From Chitinolyticbacter meiyuanensis (lineage in GTDB: Bacteria > Pseudomonadota > Gammaproteobacteria > Burkholderiales > Chitinibacteraceae): a stretch of DNA of 64,000 nt. The stretch lies in NCBI RefSeq assembly GCF_008033135.1, contig NZ_CP041335.1:593513-657512 (forward strand), written 5' to 3'. Every line of letters begins with the position of its first letter. Positions within the stretch are counted from its first letter, which is position 1. Of the stretch, positions 55,981 through 64,000 are shown piece by piece. Position numbers and translations under genes: made by a program. A model generated the notes under the pieces. That model was not told the DNA's origin, searched no databases, and saw only the letters and a program-made list of their open reading frames with translations.

Positions 55981-56708
55981 TCTGGTTCCGCTCCGCCCTG
56001 TACTGGCTCGGCATGGTCGTGCTGACGCCCCCGTTTGCCATCCTGGCCATCCTGATCCTGCCGTTGCCACCCCAGGTGCGCTATCGCGTGATCACGCTGT
56101 GGACCCACTCGCTGCTGTGGTGGCTGCGCGTGACCTGCGGCGTGCGCTATGTGGTCGAAGGGCGCGAGCACATCCCGGCGGGTCCGGCGATGATCCTGTG
56201 CAAGCACCAGTCGGCATGGGAAACGATGGCGCTGCAGCAGATCTTTCCGCCCATGGTGTTCGTGCTCAAGCGCGAGCTGTTGAAGATCCCGTTCTTCGGC
56301 TGGGGTTTGTGGGCGCTGTCGCCGATCGCAATCGATCGCGGCAACCGCGCCGAAGCGCAGCGCATGTTGATGGATCAGGGGCGTGACCGGCTGGCCAAGG
56401 GCTTCTGGATCCTGATCTTCCCCGAGGGTACCCGGGTACCGGCCGGCACCCGCGGCAAGTACAAGCACGGCGGGCCACGGCTGGCGATGGCGCTGGATAT
56501 TCCCATCGTGCCGGTGGCGCTCAATTCGGGCGAGTTCTGGCCGCGCAACTCCTTCCGCAAGTGGCCGGGCACCATCACCGTGCGCATTGGCCCGACCATC
56601 CGGCCGCATGGCACGCCGACGGCGGTGAGCGAACAGGTGGAAAGCTGGATCGAAGGCGCGCTCGCCACCTTCGAAGGCCAGGGGCCGTGCCACCCGCGCA
56701 ATCGCTGA
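55977..56708 (+). CDS. 1-acyl-sn-glycerol-3-phosphate acyltransferase (PlsC-like)
   Basis: 243 residues. N-terminal membrane segments (5-40), then the acyltransferase motifs: KHQSAWE (an H-x4-E variant of the usual H-x4-D catalytic box, as in other betaproteobacterial homologues), the KRELLKIPFFGWGL segment and FPEGTR. It acylates lysophosphatidate in phospholipid synthesis. ATGA overlap with gmhB suggests coupled expression of envelope genes. Confidence 0.9.
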   Translation: MIWFRSALYWLGMVVLTPPFAILAILILPLPPQVRYRVITLWTHSLLWWLRVTCGVRYVVEGREHIPAGPAMILCKHQSAWETMALQQIFPPMVFVLKRELLKIPFFGWGLWALSPIAIDRGNRAEAQRMLMDQGRDRLAKGFWILIFPEGTRVPAGTRGKYKHGGPRLAMALDIPIVPVALNSGEFWPRNSFRKWPGTITVRIGPTIRPHGTPTAVSEQVESWIEGALATFEGQGPCHPRNR

Positions 56709-56712
56709 TGCG

Positions 56713-57390
56713 ATGACCGTGCTGCACCGCCTCGTCACGCCAACCCGCACCCTGGAGTATGCGGTGGCGCGCTCCAGCCGGCGGCGCTCGATCGGGCTCA
56801 AGATCGATCATCGCGGGCTGACGGTGCAGCTGCCACAACGCGCACCGCTGGCCGAGGCCGAGCGGGTGCTGCGGCTCAAGCTTGACTGGGTGCTCAAGCA
56901 CCTCGATGCGCAGCCCGCCGCACGGCCAGCCCTGGTGGATGGCAGCAGCGCCTGCTGGCTGGGCCAGCCCCGTGTACTGCGCAGCGGTGCCACCCGCACC
57001 CGCTTGAGCGAGCAAGAACTCCACCTGCCGGGTAGCGAGGTACAGCTTGCCGCAGCGCTGGCGCGCTTCCTGCAGCGCAGCGCCCGCACCTACTTCAGCG
57101 AGCGCGTGGCCGTCTGGTCCGCCCGCATGGGCCTGGCGCCACGCGCGCTCAAGCTGACTTCGGCGCGTACGCGCTGGGGCAGCTGCACCTCCGCGGGTGA
57201 CATTCGACTCAATTGGCGTTTGCTGCAAGCGCCGCCCGAAGTGATCGACTACGTGGTGATCCACGAGCTGGCCCATCTGGCCGAGCTCAACCATTCCGAG
57301 CGCTTCTGGGCCATCGTCGAGGCGCACAGCCCGGCATGGCGCGTGCACCGCGACTGGCTGCGCCGCGAAGCGGCGCATTTCGCGGTCTAG
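56713..57390 (+). CDS. M48/SprT-like metallopeptidase (YgjP family)
   Basis: 225 residues. The zinc motif HELAH near residue 180 with a downstream His in NHSERFW, plus RTRWGSCTSAGDIRLNWRLLQAP, identify the YgjP/DUF45 branch of SprT-like proteins. Cytoplasmic, no signal peptide. Substrate is unknown. Starts 4 bases after the acyltransferase stop. Confidence 0.9.
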   Translation: MTVLHRLVTPTRTLEYAVARSSRRRSIGLKIDHRGLTVQLPQRAPLAEAERVLRLKLDWVLKHLDAQPAARPALVDGSSACWLGQPRVLRSGATRTRLSEQELHLPGSEVQLAAALARFLQRSARTYFSERVAVWSARMGLAPRALKLTSARTRWGSCTSAGDIRLNWRLLQAPPEVIDYVVIHELAHLAELNHSERFWAIVEAHSPAWRVHRDWLRREAAHFAV

Positions 57391-57445
57391 CCCGGATCGC
57401 CTCGCGCAGCCCGTTACAATGGCGTTTTGCCCGCTGGAAGCTGCA

Positions 57446-58165
57446 ATGAGTGATGAATCGATCAGGCTGTCCAAGCGCTTGACCGAGCTGGGCCCCTATT
57501 CGCGCCGTGAAGCCGACGAACTGATCGAACAGGGCCGCGTGCGCGTCGATGGTCAGGTGGTCGATACCCTGGGTAGCCGGGTGTTGCCAGGCCAGCGCGT
57601 GGAAGTGCTGGCTGCTGCGGCCACGGTGAGCGCATCGCGTGTGACCTTGCTGTTCAACAAGCCGGCAGGTCTGGCCGAGGGCGAAGATGGCGTGGCGGGC
57701 TGGCTGAAGCCGGCGCAACGCCAGGCGCATGGCGCCAGCGACATCCTGTTTCTCAAGCGCCACCTGCGGCACCTGCAATTGGCCACGCCGATGGCGGCGG
57801 AGGCCAGTGGCCTCGTCGTACTGACGCAGGAGCGGCGGCTGGTAAGCAAACTGCAGCAATCGCGCGATTTCGAGCATGAATGGCTGCTGTGGACCGATAA
57901 GCCGGTCGATGCCGCGCAGCTGGCGAGGCTGAATGGCGTGCGTAGCCTGGATGGGGTGGCACTGCGGCCGTTCAAGCTGACGCAGCAGGCCGAACGACAA
58001 TTGCGGCTGGTCTTGCGCGAAACCCTGCCATCCGGGCTGGCCGCACTGTGCGCTGTGGCAGGAATAAGGCTGGTGCGCAGCCAGCGCATCCGGGTGGGCC
58101 AGATCGCCGTGACCGGCCTCGCGCCGGGGCAGTGGCGCTATCTGGGTTTGGGCGAGCGCTTCTGA
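57446..58165 (+). CDS. Degenerate RsuA-family pseudouridine synthase paralogue
   Basis: 239 residues, paralogue of the RluF-like protein at 21601-22335. The S4 domain (5-50) is well kept (IRLSKRLTELGPYSRREADELIEQGRVRVDG). The catalytic GRLD motif is replaced: where RluF has [11 protein letters not shown], this has TPMAAEASGLV, so the catalytic Asp is Ala117. The KKRQIRRM segment is likewise lost (LPSGLAALCA). The C-terminal RIRVGQIAV...GQWRYLGLGERF part is retained. It probably still binds RNA but cannot isomerise uridine by the known mechanism. The frame is intact, so it is kept as a gene rather than a pseudogene. ATG 57446 is chosen for Met-Ser-Asp-Glu. Confidence 0.85.
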   Translation: MSDESIRLSKRLTELGPYSRREADELIEQGRVRVDGQVVDTLGSRVLPGQRVEVLAAAATVSASRVTLLFNKPAGLAEGEDGVAGWLKPAQRQAHGASDILFLKRHLRHLQLATPMAAEASGLVVLTQERRLVSKLQQSRDFEHEWLLWTDKPVDAAQLARLNGVRSLDGVALRPFKLTQQAERQLRLVLRETLPSGLAALCAVAGIRLVRSQRIRVGQIAVTGLAPGQWRYLGLGERF

Positions 58166-58226
58166 GCGTTGTCTGGTTACCGGCTTTGTACTGCAATACA
58201 GGCGTGCTGGCACCGGTTCGCCAAAA

Positions 58227-58257
58227 CGAGAAAACCACCGCAAGGGTGGTTTTCTCG
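58227..58257. terminator. Bidirectional intrinsic terminator between convergent genes
   Basis: A 13-base perfect stem (58227-58239 with 58245-58257) and 5-base loop. Arms contain A-rich and T-rich runs, so both strands end in Ts. It lies 62 bases after the pseudouridine synthase paralogue and 23 bases after the convergent secreted-protein gene. Confidence 0.88.
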
Positions 58258-58279
58258 CTTGGAGCGGGGAAAGTCGCAA

Positions 58280-58621
58280 TTACTTGCGGCACTTCACCCA
58301 CTTGCCGGCGACGGAGGCGTCCACCAGTTGCGAACCCGGCCATTGCTGTTCGCAGAACGTGATCGGGCTCATGTTGTTCAGCCAGCCGTAGAAAGTTTGC
58401 GTCTGCGGTGCGGCGGGGGCGGAAGTATCCTTGCTGCACTTCACCCATTGACCAGAGACGGAAGCATCAACCAAGTTGGAACCCGGCCATTGGCTGGAGC
58501 AGAAAGTGATCGGGCTTTGATTGTTCAGCCAGCCATAAAACGTGCGGACTTCCACCGCGGCCGATGCAGCGGTGGACATGCCCATCAGCACGAGTGCGGC
58601 GGATACGAAATACTTCTTCAT
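58280..58621 (-). CDS. Secreted protein made of two copies of a Cys-containing unit
   Basis: 113 residues. A signal peptide of about 21 residues (cleavage near ASA/AVE). The mature part is two near-identical units of about 38 residues (27-64 and 76-113) joined by an APAAPQ linker. Each unit reads TFYGWLNN.SPITFC, then QWPGS.LVDASV.G.WVKC, and contains two Cys (41 and 62; 90 and 111), probably a disulfide per unit. No known domain is recognised. AGGA before ATG 58621 supports the start. It is a single gene with its own terminator. Confidence 0.85.
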   Translation of the reverse strand: MKKYFVSAALVLMGMSTAASAAVEVRTFYGWLNNQSPITFCSSQWPGSNLVDASVSGQWVKCSKDTSAPAAPQTQTFYGWLNNMSPITFCEQQWPGSQLVDASVAGKWVKCRK

Positions 58622-59032
58622 GTTTCCTGTTCTCCATGGAGCAACAAGCCATCCCGGTGGGCATGGTCTTGGGTGAACGTTGCAAGGGGCTGAGTCGATA
58701 CGCGAATTCAACCACACATGTTTGCATGTGCACGCCAAGAATCAGGATTTTCTACTACACGGTCAATGCACGCGTCATTTGCTGTGGTTGTGCAACAACA
58801 TGCACGCGTTGCGCTTTCGAGACGGTATCAAGGCCGCACAGTATGGCGGCAGGCGCTGCCGACGCGTTGGCCTGTCGTTGCCATGCCATCAGGCGCTGCA
58901 ATGCCAGATCAAGTCCGACATGCGCCGGGTGAGGGAGCGTATGCAGGATGGATGTGGGCTTGCCGTACGCATCGCCGTGGCCACGGTGTAGCCCTGCAGT
59001 GCCCAACCGTGCGTCCCGTGTTGGTGGATGGC
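58622..59032. other. 411-base noncoding region before the secreted-protein gene
   Basis: It lies upstream of the minus-strand secreted-protein gene and downstream of the flgT stop. It should hold the secreted-protein promoter. Short frames exist on both strands but none has a ribosome site or recognisable product. No hairpin with a T-run was found for flgT termination. Confidence 0.5.
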
Positions 59033-60337
59033 TTAGCGCCGTGGCCGACTGGTGCCGCGGGCGTAATCGCCCACGTCGGCCGTGCCGCCTTCGCTCTGGG
59101 CGATGGAGAACTGCGGCTGGGTCTGGGTAATGACCAGCGTGCCGGCCAGTTGCTCGGGCATGCCAAGGCGCAGCGCGTCGCCCTCGATCAGGCCGTCCAC
59201 TGGCATGCTGCCGGGCTTGAGTCGGTAAAGCTGCAGCCGGTCGCCCGGCTTGAGGCCGGCCATGCTGCCGGCGTCGAGATAAACCTGGCCGCGCTCGGCG
59301 CGCACGACCCGGGCCGAGAACGGTAGGCAACCGAGCTCCGCCTGGGTCGTGCGGACCATCTCGTCCAGTTGTTGCGCCACGGCGGCGCCATAGCCGGTGT
59401 CGTAGAAGCTGGCGCTGCCGAACTGAGTGCCGCCGCGCATGGCCACCTCGCCACCAGCGCGCGCCGTGAAGCGCTTGCGGCTGATCAGTGCGCCGGATAC
59501 GCCATCGAACAGCAGCAGGTCGGTGTCGAAATAGCGTGTCCTGGGGGTGGCCTTGAGGCCGGGCTCGAAGAAATCCAGCAATGGCACGATAAAGCCCAGC
59601 TTGCGCTCTCCCTGGCGCACGTCATTGGCACCGTAGCTCAGCGTGTAGCGCTCGCCTTCGGTGCTCATGTCGTTGATCACACCGGCAACGACGAACTGGG
59701 TGGCGTGCTGCCGTGCCAGCCGGCGCACGTGCTCTGGTTGCTGGCGCAGGTCGGCGAGGCCGGGATCGATGGTGAACGGCGCATCGTTGCCGCTGCGGCT
59801 GGCAGCGAAGCCGGCGTCGTCGAGCCGGCTGGTCAGTGCATCCTGCAGGCCGATCTGCAACTGGCCGATGTCGCTACCCTGACCGGGCTGACGGATGCGG
59901 AATGGCGTAACCAGTAATTTGCGGCGATAGCCGTCGCTGCAAACGGGTGCTGGGGTGGGCGCAACGGCCGTCGTTGCTGCCGGTGCCGTTTCGGGCGCGG
60001 CCGCTGCGGCCGTTGCAGGGGCGGGAGCCGGTGCACTCGTCGGCTCGATTTCAATGTGGTAGAGGCCGCTGGCCTGCCATTCACGCAGCACGCGGTAGCC
60101 GGTGGGCTGGCTGCGTGGCCGCAACTGGCTGGCCTGTGCCAGCCGGCCGCCATCACTGTCTTCCATGGCCTGGATTCGGGCACCGTCGGCCAAGCCGGCA
60201 TTGAGCAGCGCGTCGTCCAAGGCCTGGCTGCGCGCCAAGGCCACGTCGTTGTCGACCGGTGCCACGCCGACCACTGGCGCCGCGGCCAGCGGCGCGATGC
60301 AGACGGCGGCAAGTAGCAGGGGCAGCAGGCGTTTCAT
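59033..60337 (-). CDS. flgT: Flagellar assembly protein FlgT
   Basis: 434 residues. Signal peptide about 20 residues, then an N-terminal domain (25-100), an Ala/Pro linker (105-135), a middle TolB-N-like domain (about 140-320) with KLLVTPFRIRQPG and QFVVAGVINDMS, and a C-terminal beta domain with VYLDAGSMAGLKPGDRLQLYRL. This three-domain pattern is that of FlgT, which forms the H ring around the flagellar basal body in Vibrio. Its partner flgP overlaps it by 4 bases. No other flagellar gene is in the window. Confidence 0.85.
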   Translation of the reverse strand: MKRLLPLLLAAVCIAPLAAAPVVGVAPVDNDVALARSQALDDALLNAGLADGARIQAMEDSDGGRLAQASQLRPRSQPTGYRVLREWQASGLYHIEIEPTSAPAPAPATAAAAAPETAPAATTAVAPTPAPVCSDGYRRKLLVTPFRIRQPGQGSDIGQLQIGLQDALTSRLDDAGFAASRSGNDAPFTIDPGLADLRQQPEHVRRLARQHATQFVVAGVINDMSTEGERYTLSYGANDVRQGERKLGFIVPLLDFFEPGLKATPRTRYFDTDLLLFDGVSGALISRKRFTARAGGEVAMRGGTQFGSASFYDTGYGAAVAQQLDEMVRTTQAELGCLPFSARVVRAERGQVYLDAGSMAGLKPGDRLQLYRLKPGSMPVDGLIEGDALRLGMPEQLAGTLVITQTQPQFSIAQSEGGTADVGDYARGTSRPRR

Positions 60338-60912
60338 TGCGCGTAGTAGAAGTTGCTGGTCGGGCTGCGGTCCGGCACCACCTCCACGGCGGCTTCCGCC
60401 GTGGCTGCCACCGGCGCGGGTGCAGCGGTGATGGTGGAGACGATCTCGCCGTTCGGATCAGCTGCCGGCGGCGAGGTTTCCGGTAGCTCGCCGCCGGCCA
60501 GTGCGGCGACAAAGGACGGCGCCAGCGTCAGTTCCAGCGTGGTGGTGAAGCTGCCATCGGCCGCTTCGCGCACCGCGACGACGCGCGCGCCGCGCAGGTA
60601 ACCATCGACGAACACGCGCATCCGGTCGTCCGTCAGTACCATCATGCCGACGGTGCTCTGGCTGGACAGCCGCACGCCCGAGACCGTCTCCGTCAAGCTG
60701 CGATAGGCATCGAGCTTGGACGCGCGCATTGCCGCGAGCTTGCGTTGGGCCGGCGACAGTTCCTTGGCTTGCGGTGGCGCACCGTGGCCGATGGCTGTGA
60801 CGACCTGCGGCACGATCACGGCGGGTGCGCTCTCGGTCGGTGCGGGCGACTTGATCCAGCTGCAGGCACCGAGCAGCAGGCTGAGCGCGAGGAGGGCGAT
60901 GCGTGGGGTCAT
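60334..60912 (-). CDS. flgP: Flagellar outer-membrane lipoprotein FlgP (LPP20 family)
   Basis: 192 residues. Lipobox LGAC with Cys17. The LPP20/FlgP core lies around 55-130: KLDAYRSLTETVSGVRL, then VFVDGYLRGARVVAVREAADGSFTTTLELTL. FlgP proteins form outer-membrane-associated basal disks. The C-terminal region is Ala/Pro/Val-rich. The start ATG 60912 gives a proper lipoprotein signal peptide. It overlaps flgT by 4 bases; flgO, often in the same group, is absent. Confidence 0.85.
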   Translation of the reverse strand: MTPRIALLALSLLLGACSWIKSPAPTESAPAVIVPQVVTAIGHGAPPQAKELSPAQRKLAAMRASKLDAYRSLTETVSGVRLSSQSTVGMMVLTDDRMRVFVDGYLRGARVVAVREAADGSFTTTLELTLAPSFVAALAGGELPETSPPAADPNGEIVSTITAAPAPVAATAEAAVEVVPDRSPTSNFYYAQ

Positions 60913-61006
60913 GTCGGATAGAAGGCGGCTGGATGCGGCTAGTCTAGGGCCTGTCACCAACGAATGCCATGGCGACAGGCCGCGCTGTGCCGCCAGCGGG
61001 ACAGCC

Positions 61007-61717
61007 TTAGCTGCCGCGCACCCGGAACACCAGGTCCCACACGCCATGACCCAGCTTGATGCCCCGGTTCTCGAACTTGGTAAGCGGGCGATAGTCCGGG
61101 CGTGGCGCATAGCCGTCGGCGGTGTTTTCCAGCAGCGGCTCGGCGGACAGCACCTCCAGCATCTGGATGGCGTAGTCCTCCCAGTCGGTGGCCAGATGCA
61201 GATAGCCGCCGGGACGGATGCGCGAGACCAGCTGCTTCACAAACTCGGGCTGGATCAGCCGGCGCTTGTTGTGCCGCTTCTTGTGCCAGGGGTCGGGGAA
61301 GAACACGTGGGCGCCATCCAGGCTGCCCGGCGCGATCATGTGCTCCAGCACCTCGACTGCGTCGTGATGGACGATGCGGATGTTGCCGAGGTTCTGCTCG
61401 CCGATCAGCTTGAGCAGGCTGCCGACACCGGGGGTGTGCACTTCGATGCCGAGGTAATTGGTCTCGGGGGCGGCGGCGGCGATCTCGGCGGTGGCATTGC
61501 CCATGCCGAAGCCGATCTCCAGCACGGTGGGGGCACTGCGGCCGAATGCGGTGGCAAGGTCCAGCGGCTCGGCGACATAAGGCACCAGGAAGCGCGGGCC
61601 CAGTTCTTCGAGTGCACGCTCCTGCCCCTTGGACAGATGGCCTTGGCGCAGCACGAAGCTGCGGATGCGGCGCATGAATTGCGGTTGGTCGTCTTGCGGT
61701 TGATCGGTGGTCATCAT
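61007..61717 (-). CDS. trmB: tRNA (guanine-N7-)-methyltransferase
   Basis: 236 residues. Methylates G46 of tRNA with [12 protein letters not shown] near residue 66 is the SAM loop and [17 protein letters not shown] is the TrmB signature. [11 protein letters not shown] and [11 protein letters not shown] are family segments. Two Met codons begin the frame; the first is used here. It is preceded by the GNAT gene's terminator. Confidence 0.96.
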   Translation of the reverse strand: MMTTDQPQDDQPQFMRRIRSFVLRQGHLSKGQERALEELGPRFLVPYVAEPLDLATAFGRSAPTVLEIGFGMGNATAEIAAAAPETNYLGIEVHTPGVGSLLKLIGEQNLGNIRIVHHDAVEVLEHMIAPGSLDGAHVFFPDPWHKKRHNKRRLIQPEFVKQLVSRIRPGGYLHLATDWEDYAIQMLEVLSAEPLLENTADGYAPRPDYRPLTKFENRGIKLGHGVWDLVFRVRGS

Positions 61718-61734
61718 CGGGTACTCAAAGCAAA

Positions 61735-61754
61735 AGGCGCCGCTCGCGGCGCCT
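61735..61754 (-). terminator. Terminator of the GNAT gene
   Basis: An 8-base stem (61735-61742 with 61747-61754) with a CTCG loop is followed on the minus strand by TTTGCTTT. It lies 62 bases past the GNAT stop and just before trmB. Confidence 0.75.
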
Positions 61755-61816
61755 GCGAACGAGGGCGGATTATACCTGCAGGCAGCGCGGCGTTTGCCGT
61801 GGCCGCCCGGCGGGAA

Positions 61817-62263
61817 TCAGAGCGTCAGCCCGTAGTAGCGATACACCGTATCGAGCTCGTAGCCCAGTGATTCGTACAGCGCCTGTGCGCGGGTGTTGCT
61901 GTGTGCGGTGGAGAGCTCCAGCCGGATTGCGTCGCTCGCCCTGCCATGATCGCGCGCCTTGTCCATCAACTGCCGGGCCACGCCGTGCTGCCGGGCATCC
62001 GGCGTGACATAGAGATCGGACAGGATCCAGATGCGCGCTGCAGCGGTCGAGCAGAACGAGGGATAGAGCTGGATGAAGCCCGCTGCTTGTCCGGCCTGCT
62101 CGGCGAGCAGCAGCACCGATTCCTGCCGCGCCAGCCGCTGCTGCAGGAAGGCGCGTGCGGCGGGTACATCGTGCGGCTGTTCGTAGAACACCCGGTAGGC
62201 GGCGAACAGCGGCGCCAGGGCGTCCAGATCATCGAGGCAGGCGTAGCGGACAAGCGCGGACAT
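61817..62263 (-). CDS. GNAT family N-acetyltransferase
   Basis: 148 residues, a single GNAT domain. The acetyl-CoA motif is seen as LYVTPDARQHGVARQLMDKA near residue 90, and ALYESLGYE near 130 is the conserved end. Substrate cannot be predicted. It is 8 bases downstream of the thiG stop. Confidence 0.88.
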   Translation of the reverse strand: MSALVRYACLDDLDALAPLFAAYRVFYEQPHDVPAARAFLQQRLARQESVLLLAEQAGQAAGFIQLYPSFCSTAAARIWILSDLYVTPDARQHGVARQLMDKARDHGRASDAIRLELSTAHSNTRAQALYESLGYELDTVYRYYGLTL

Positions 62264-62271
62264 CGGTTTCC

Positions 62272-63093
62272 TTATTGGGTGGCAATCAGCCCTTGGAGCG
62301 GGCTGCTGGGGTCGCCACTATATAGCTTCCTCGGCATGCGTCCGGCCAGATAGGCATCACGCCCAGCCTCGACCGCCAGCTTCATCGCGCGGGCCATGCG
62401 GATCGGGTCGCGGGCGCCGGCAATTGCGGTATTCATCAGCACGCCGTCGCAGCCCAGCTCCATGCCGATGGCGGCGTCCGACGCTGTACCGACGCCGGCA
62501 TCGACCAGTACCGGTACCGACGATTGCTCGATGATCAGCCGCAGGTTCCACGGGTTGAGGATGCCCATGCCCGAGCCGATCAGGCTGGCGAGCGGCATGA
62601 TGGCGCAGCAGCCGATCTGTTCCAGCTCGCGGGCGATGATGGGATCGTCCGAGGTGTAGACCATCACATCGAAGCCTTCCTTCACCAGCACTTCGGCGGC
62701 CTTCAGCGTTTCGCGCACATTGGGGTAGAGCGTGTTCGGATCGCCCAGCACTTCCAGCTTCACCAGCCGATGGTCATCCAGCAGTTCGCGGGCGAGGCGC
62801 AGCGTACGGATGGCGTCTTCGCTGCTGTAGCAGCCGGCGGTATTGGGCAGGTAGGTGAATTCGGATGGCGGCAGGTAGTCGAGCAGGCTGGGCTCGCCGG
62901 CGGTCTGGCCGATGTTCACGCGGCGGATTGCCACGGTGATGATCTCGGCGCCCGAGGCGTCGATCGCGGCGCGCGTCTCGGTGAAATCCTTGTATTTGCC
63001 GGTGCCGACCAGCAGGCGCGAGTTGTAGTTTTTGCCTGCGATCTGGAATAGGTCTGGACCGGCGAGGTCTGGGGTCTGGGCGTTCTGGGTCAT
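62272..63093 (-). CDS. thiG: Thiazole synthase
   Basis: 273 residues. Forms the thiazole phosphate of thiamine from DXP, ThiS thiocarboxylate and a glycine-derived imine. The Schiff-base Lys is in [10 protein letters not shown]; other family segments are [45 protein letters not shown] and [28 protein letters not shown]. Start ATG 63093 gives Met-Thr-Gln-Asn. It is 172 bases from thiS, more than usual. Confidence 0.96.
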   Translation of the reverse strand: MTQNAQTPDLAGPDLFQIAGKNYNSRLLVGTGKYKDFTETRAAIDASGAEIITVAIRRVNIGQTAGEPSLLDYLPPSEFTYLPNTAGCYSSEDAIRTLRLARELLDDHRLVKLEVLGDPNTLYPNVRETLKAAEVLVKEGFDVMVYTSDDPIIARELEQIGCCAIMPLASLIGSGMGILNPWNLRLIIEQSSVPVLVDAGVGTASDAAIGMELGCDGVLMNTAIAGARDPIRMARAMKLAVEAGRDAYLAGRMPRKLYSGDPSSPLQGLIATQ

Positions 63094-63265
63094 TCTGGCC
63101 TCATGGAAAGCATCGAAAGCACGTTTTTGCCCGAAGCAAGCGTAGCGAGCGGGGGCAGGGCAAGGAATAGCACTGGAGCAACCGAAATGGGCGTGTGGCC
63201 CATGAGGATTGTGAAGCGCGCATGACGCCGCAATGCGCCCGCGCAGTAGCGTTGCCGGGTAAAAA

Positions 63266-63469
63266 TCAGCCGCCGCCGACGGCGACGACCAGCTCCAGCA
63301 CATCACCGTCGGCGAGTTCGATCGCGGCATGCTGGCTGCGCGGCACGATCTCGCCATTGCGCTCCAGCGCAACGCGCTTGCCGGCAAAACCGAGTTGTTC
63401 GATCAGCGTGGTGACGGTGAGCGGGCCGGCGAAGGTCTTGGCCTCGCCGTTGATGGAGAGCTGGAGCAC
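63266..63469 (-). CDS. thiS: Sulfur carrier protein ThiS
   Basis: 67 residues, ubiquitin-like, ending in Gly-Gly-Gly so the terminal Gly-Gly needed for thiocarboxylate formation is present. [12 protein letters not shown] at the N-terminus and [15 protein letters not shown] are typical. GTG 63469, preceded by AGGA, is the preferred start; an ATG at 63511 would add 14 unrelated residues. It lies upstream of thiG in the same direction. Confidence 0.92.
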   Translation of the reverse strand: MLQLSINGEAKTFAGPLTVTTLIEQLGFAGKRVALERNGEIVPRSQHAAIELADGDVLELVVAVGGG

Positions 63470-63601
63470 GGGGCGATCCTGAGAATGGAATACCGGCGGC
63501 GATTTTAACATGGGGTGGCATGGCCCCCCTTGATCTGACACAGTCGGTGCAGGCTACGGGGGCTGCGAACGTGTTCGCAAGGCGGAGTTCGCGTGAGGCG
63601 C

Positions 63602-64000
63602 TTAGTTGCTGCGCGTGCGCTGGATACGGTAAACCGAAGGCAGCGCGCGCAGGCGTTTCATCACCTGGGCAAGGTGGACCCGATCATGCACCTGTAGCGT
63701 GAACTGGATCTGGATGTAGCGCTCGTCACCGCTCTGTTCCTGGGTAGCGACCGAGGCGATGTTGGCGTTGGCTTCGGCAATGGATGCGGCGATCTCGGCG
63801 AGCGCGCCGCGGGTGTTTTCGGCCAGCACCCGGGCCGGCACGTCGAACAGCCGGGCCACGGCCGGATCCCATTCGACGTCGATCAGCTTGTCCGAATCGA
63901 CGCGCCCGCCCGACAGCAGCGGACAGTCGTGGGTGTGGATGACGAGGCCCTGGTCCTTCTTGAAGAAGCCGATGATGGGGTCGCCCGGGATCGGGTTGCA
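63602..64000 (-). CDS. C-terminal end of a RelA/SpoT ppGpp synthetase/hydrolase (cut by window edge)
   Basis: The last 132 residues of a longer protein are visible. The upstream part contains CNPIPGDPIIGFFKKDQG and the LVIHTHDCP segment, the zinc-finger/RIS region of RelA/SpoT enzymes, followed by an ACT domain with RGALAEIAASIAEANANIASV and LRALPSVYRIQRTRSN at the end. Whether the enzyme is RelA- or SpoT-type depends on residues outside the window; the betaproteobacterial context and the well-kept RIS/ACT favour a bifunctional SpoT-like protein. Confidence 0.88.
   Translation of the reverse strand, partial: CNPIPGDPIIGFFKKDQGLVIHTHDCPLLSGGRVDSDKLIDVEWDPAVARLFDVPARVLAENTRGALAEIAASIAEANANIASVATQEQSGDERYIQIQFTLQVHDRVHLAQVMKRLRALPSVYRIQRTRSN

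Noticed and set aside
57446..58165. Calling the pseudouridine synthase paralogue a pseudogene
   Set aside because: The frame is uninterrupted, starts and ends normally and keeps its RNA-binding domain, so it is better described as an inactive paralogue.
58680..58991. Short plus-strand frame in the noncoding region before the secreted-protein gene
   Set aside because: No ribosome site, no recognisable product, and an odd His/Cys-rich beginning.
63470..63601. TPP riboswitch upstream of thiS
   Set aside because: No CTGAGA-type thi-box core seen on the minus strand in this gap.

Overview
The window reads as an ordinary chromosomal stretch of a GC-rich Gram-negative betaproteobacterium. The evidence is the hisB-hisH-hisA-hisF ... 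hisI-hisE-HIT-tatABC order with separate hisI and hisE, a PglL-type O-oligosaccharyltransferase, split glycyl-tRNA synthetase (glyQ/glyS), and many lipoproteins and periplasmic proteins. The overall flavour suggests Neisseriales, perhaps the Chitinibacteraceae, but that is inference from gene content and not a measured placement. No rRNA, tRNA, CRISPR array or transposase was recognised. 

Layout. 0-4 kb: molybdate-binding protein modA, AMP nucleosidase amn, and an AT-richer unknown membrane protein. 4-8.5 kb: a tightly packed minus-strand lipid operon (fatty acid hydroxylase, fatty acid desaturase, ketosynthase III fused to a heme-oxygenase-like diiron domain, and an unknown protein). 8.7-10.6 kb: a DUF805/zinc-ribbon membrane protein and a LysE-type exporter. 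10.7-19 kb: histidine biosynthesis (hisD, then hisB-H-A-F, hisI, hisE), interrupted by an HDOD protein and a small periplasmic protein, running on into a HIT protein and the Tat translocase. 19-27.7 kb: a PglL-like glycosyltransferase, then a long minus-strand series for molybdenum cofactor synthesis (moaA, mobB, moeA, moaD, moaE and a mobA-moaC fusion) continuing into two rRNA modification genes, with ribA upstream. 

27.8-30.5 kb: a phage-type lysis cassette (3TM holin, three-domain endolysin, membrane coiled-coil protein) with no other phage genes. 30.7-32.3 kb: a parvulin and two unknown small genes. 32.4-38.4 kb: a carbohydrate ABC importer with two paralogous binding proteins, followed upstream by a divergent LysR regulator and a 558-base noncoding region. 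40-46 kb: an EAL-HDOD signalling protein, yaaA, a small phosphatase-like protein and a PAS histidine kinase/FixJ-type regulator pair. 

46.4-58.2 kb: a lipoprotein, D-lactate dehydrogenase, RRM protein, NAD(P)-binding protein, lytic transglycosylase, glyQ-lipoprotein-glyS-gmhB-plsC-M48 protease, and a pseudouridine synthase paralogue that has lost its catalytic motif. 58.3-64 kb: a secreted protein built from two copies of a Cys-containing unit, flgT-flgP, trmB, a GNAT acetyltransferase, thiG, thiS and the C-terminal end of a RelA/SpoT protein. 

The most interesting items are the ketosynthase-diiron oxidase lipid operon, the orphan lysis cassette, the dead pseudouridine synthase paralogue, the two-repeat secreted protein, the DUF805 protein ending in a pilin-like helix, and a minus-strand terminator with no gene in front of it upstream of the sugar transporter. 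Start sites were chosen from ribosome binding sites and family N-termini, so several genes are shorter than their longest reading frame.
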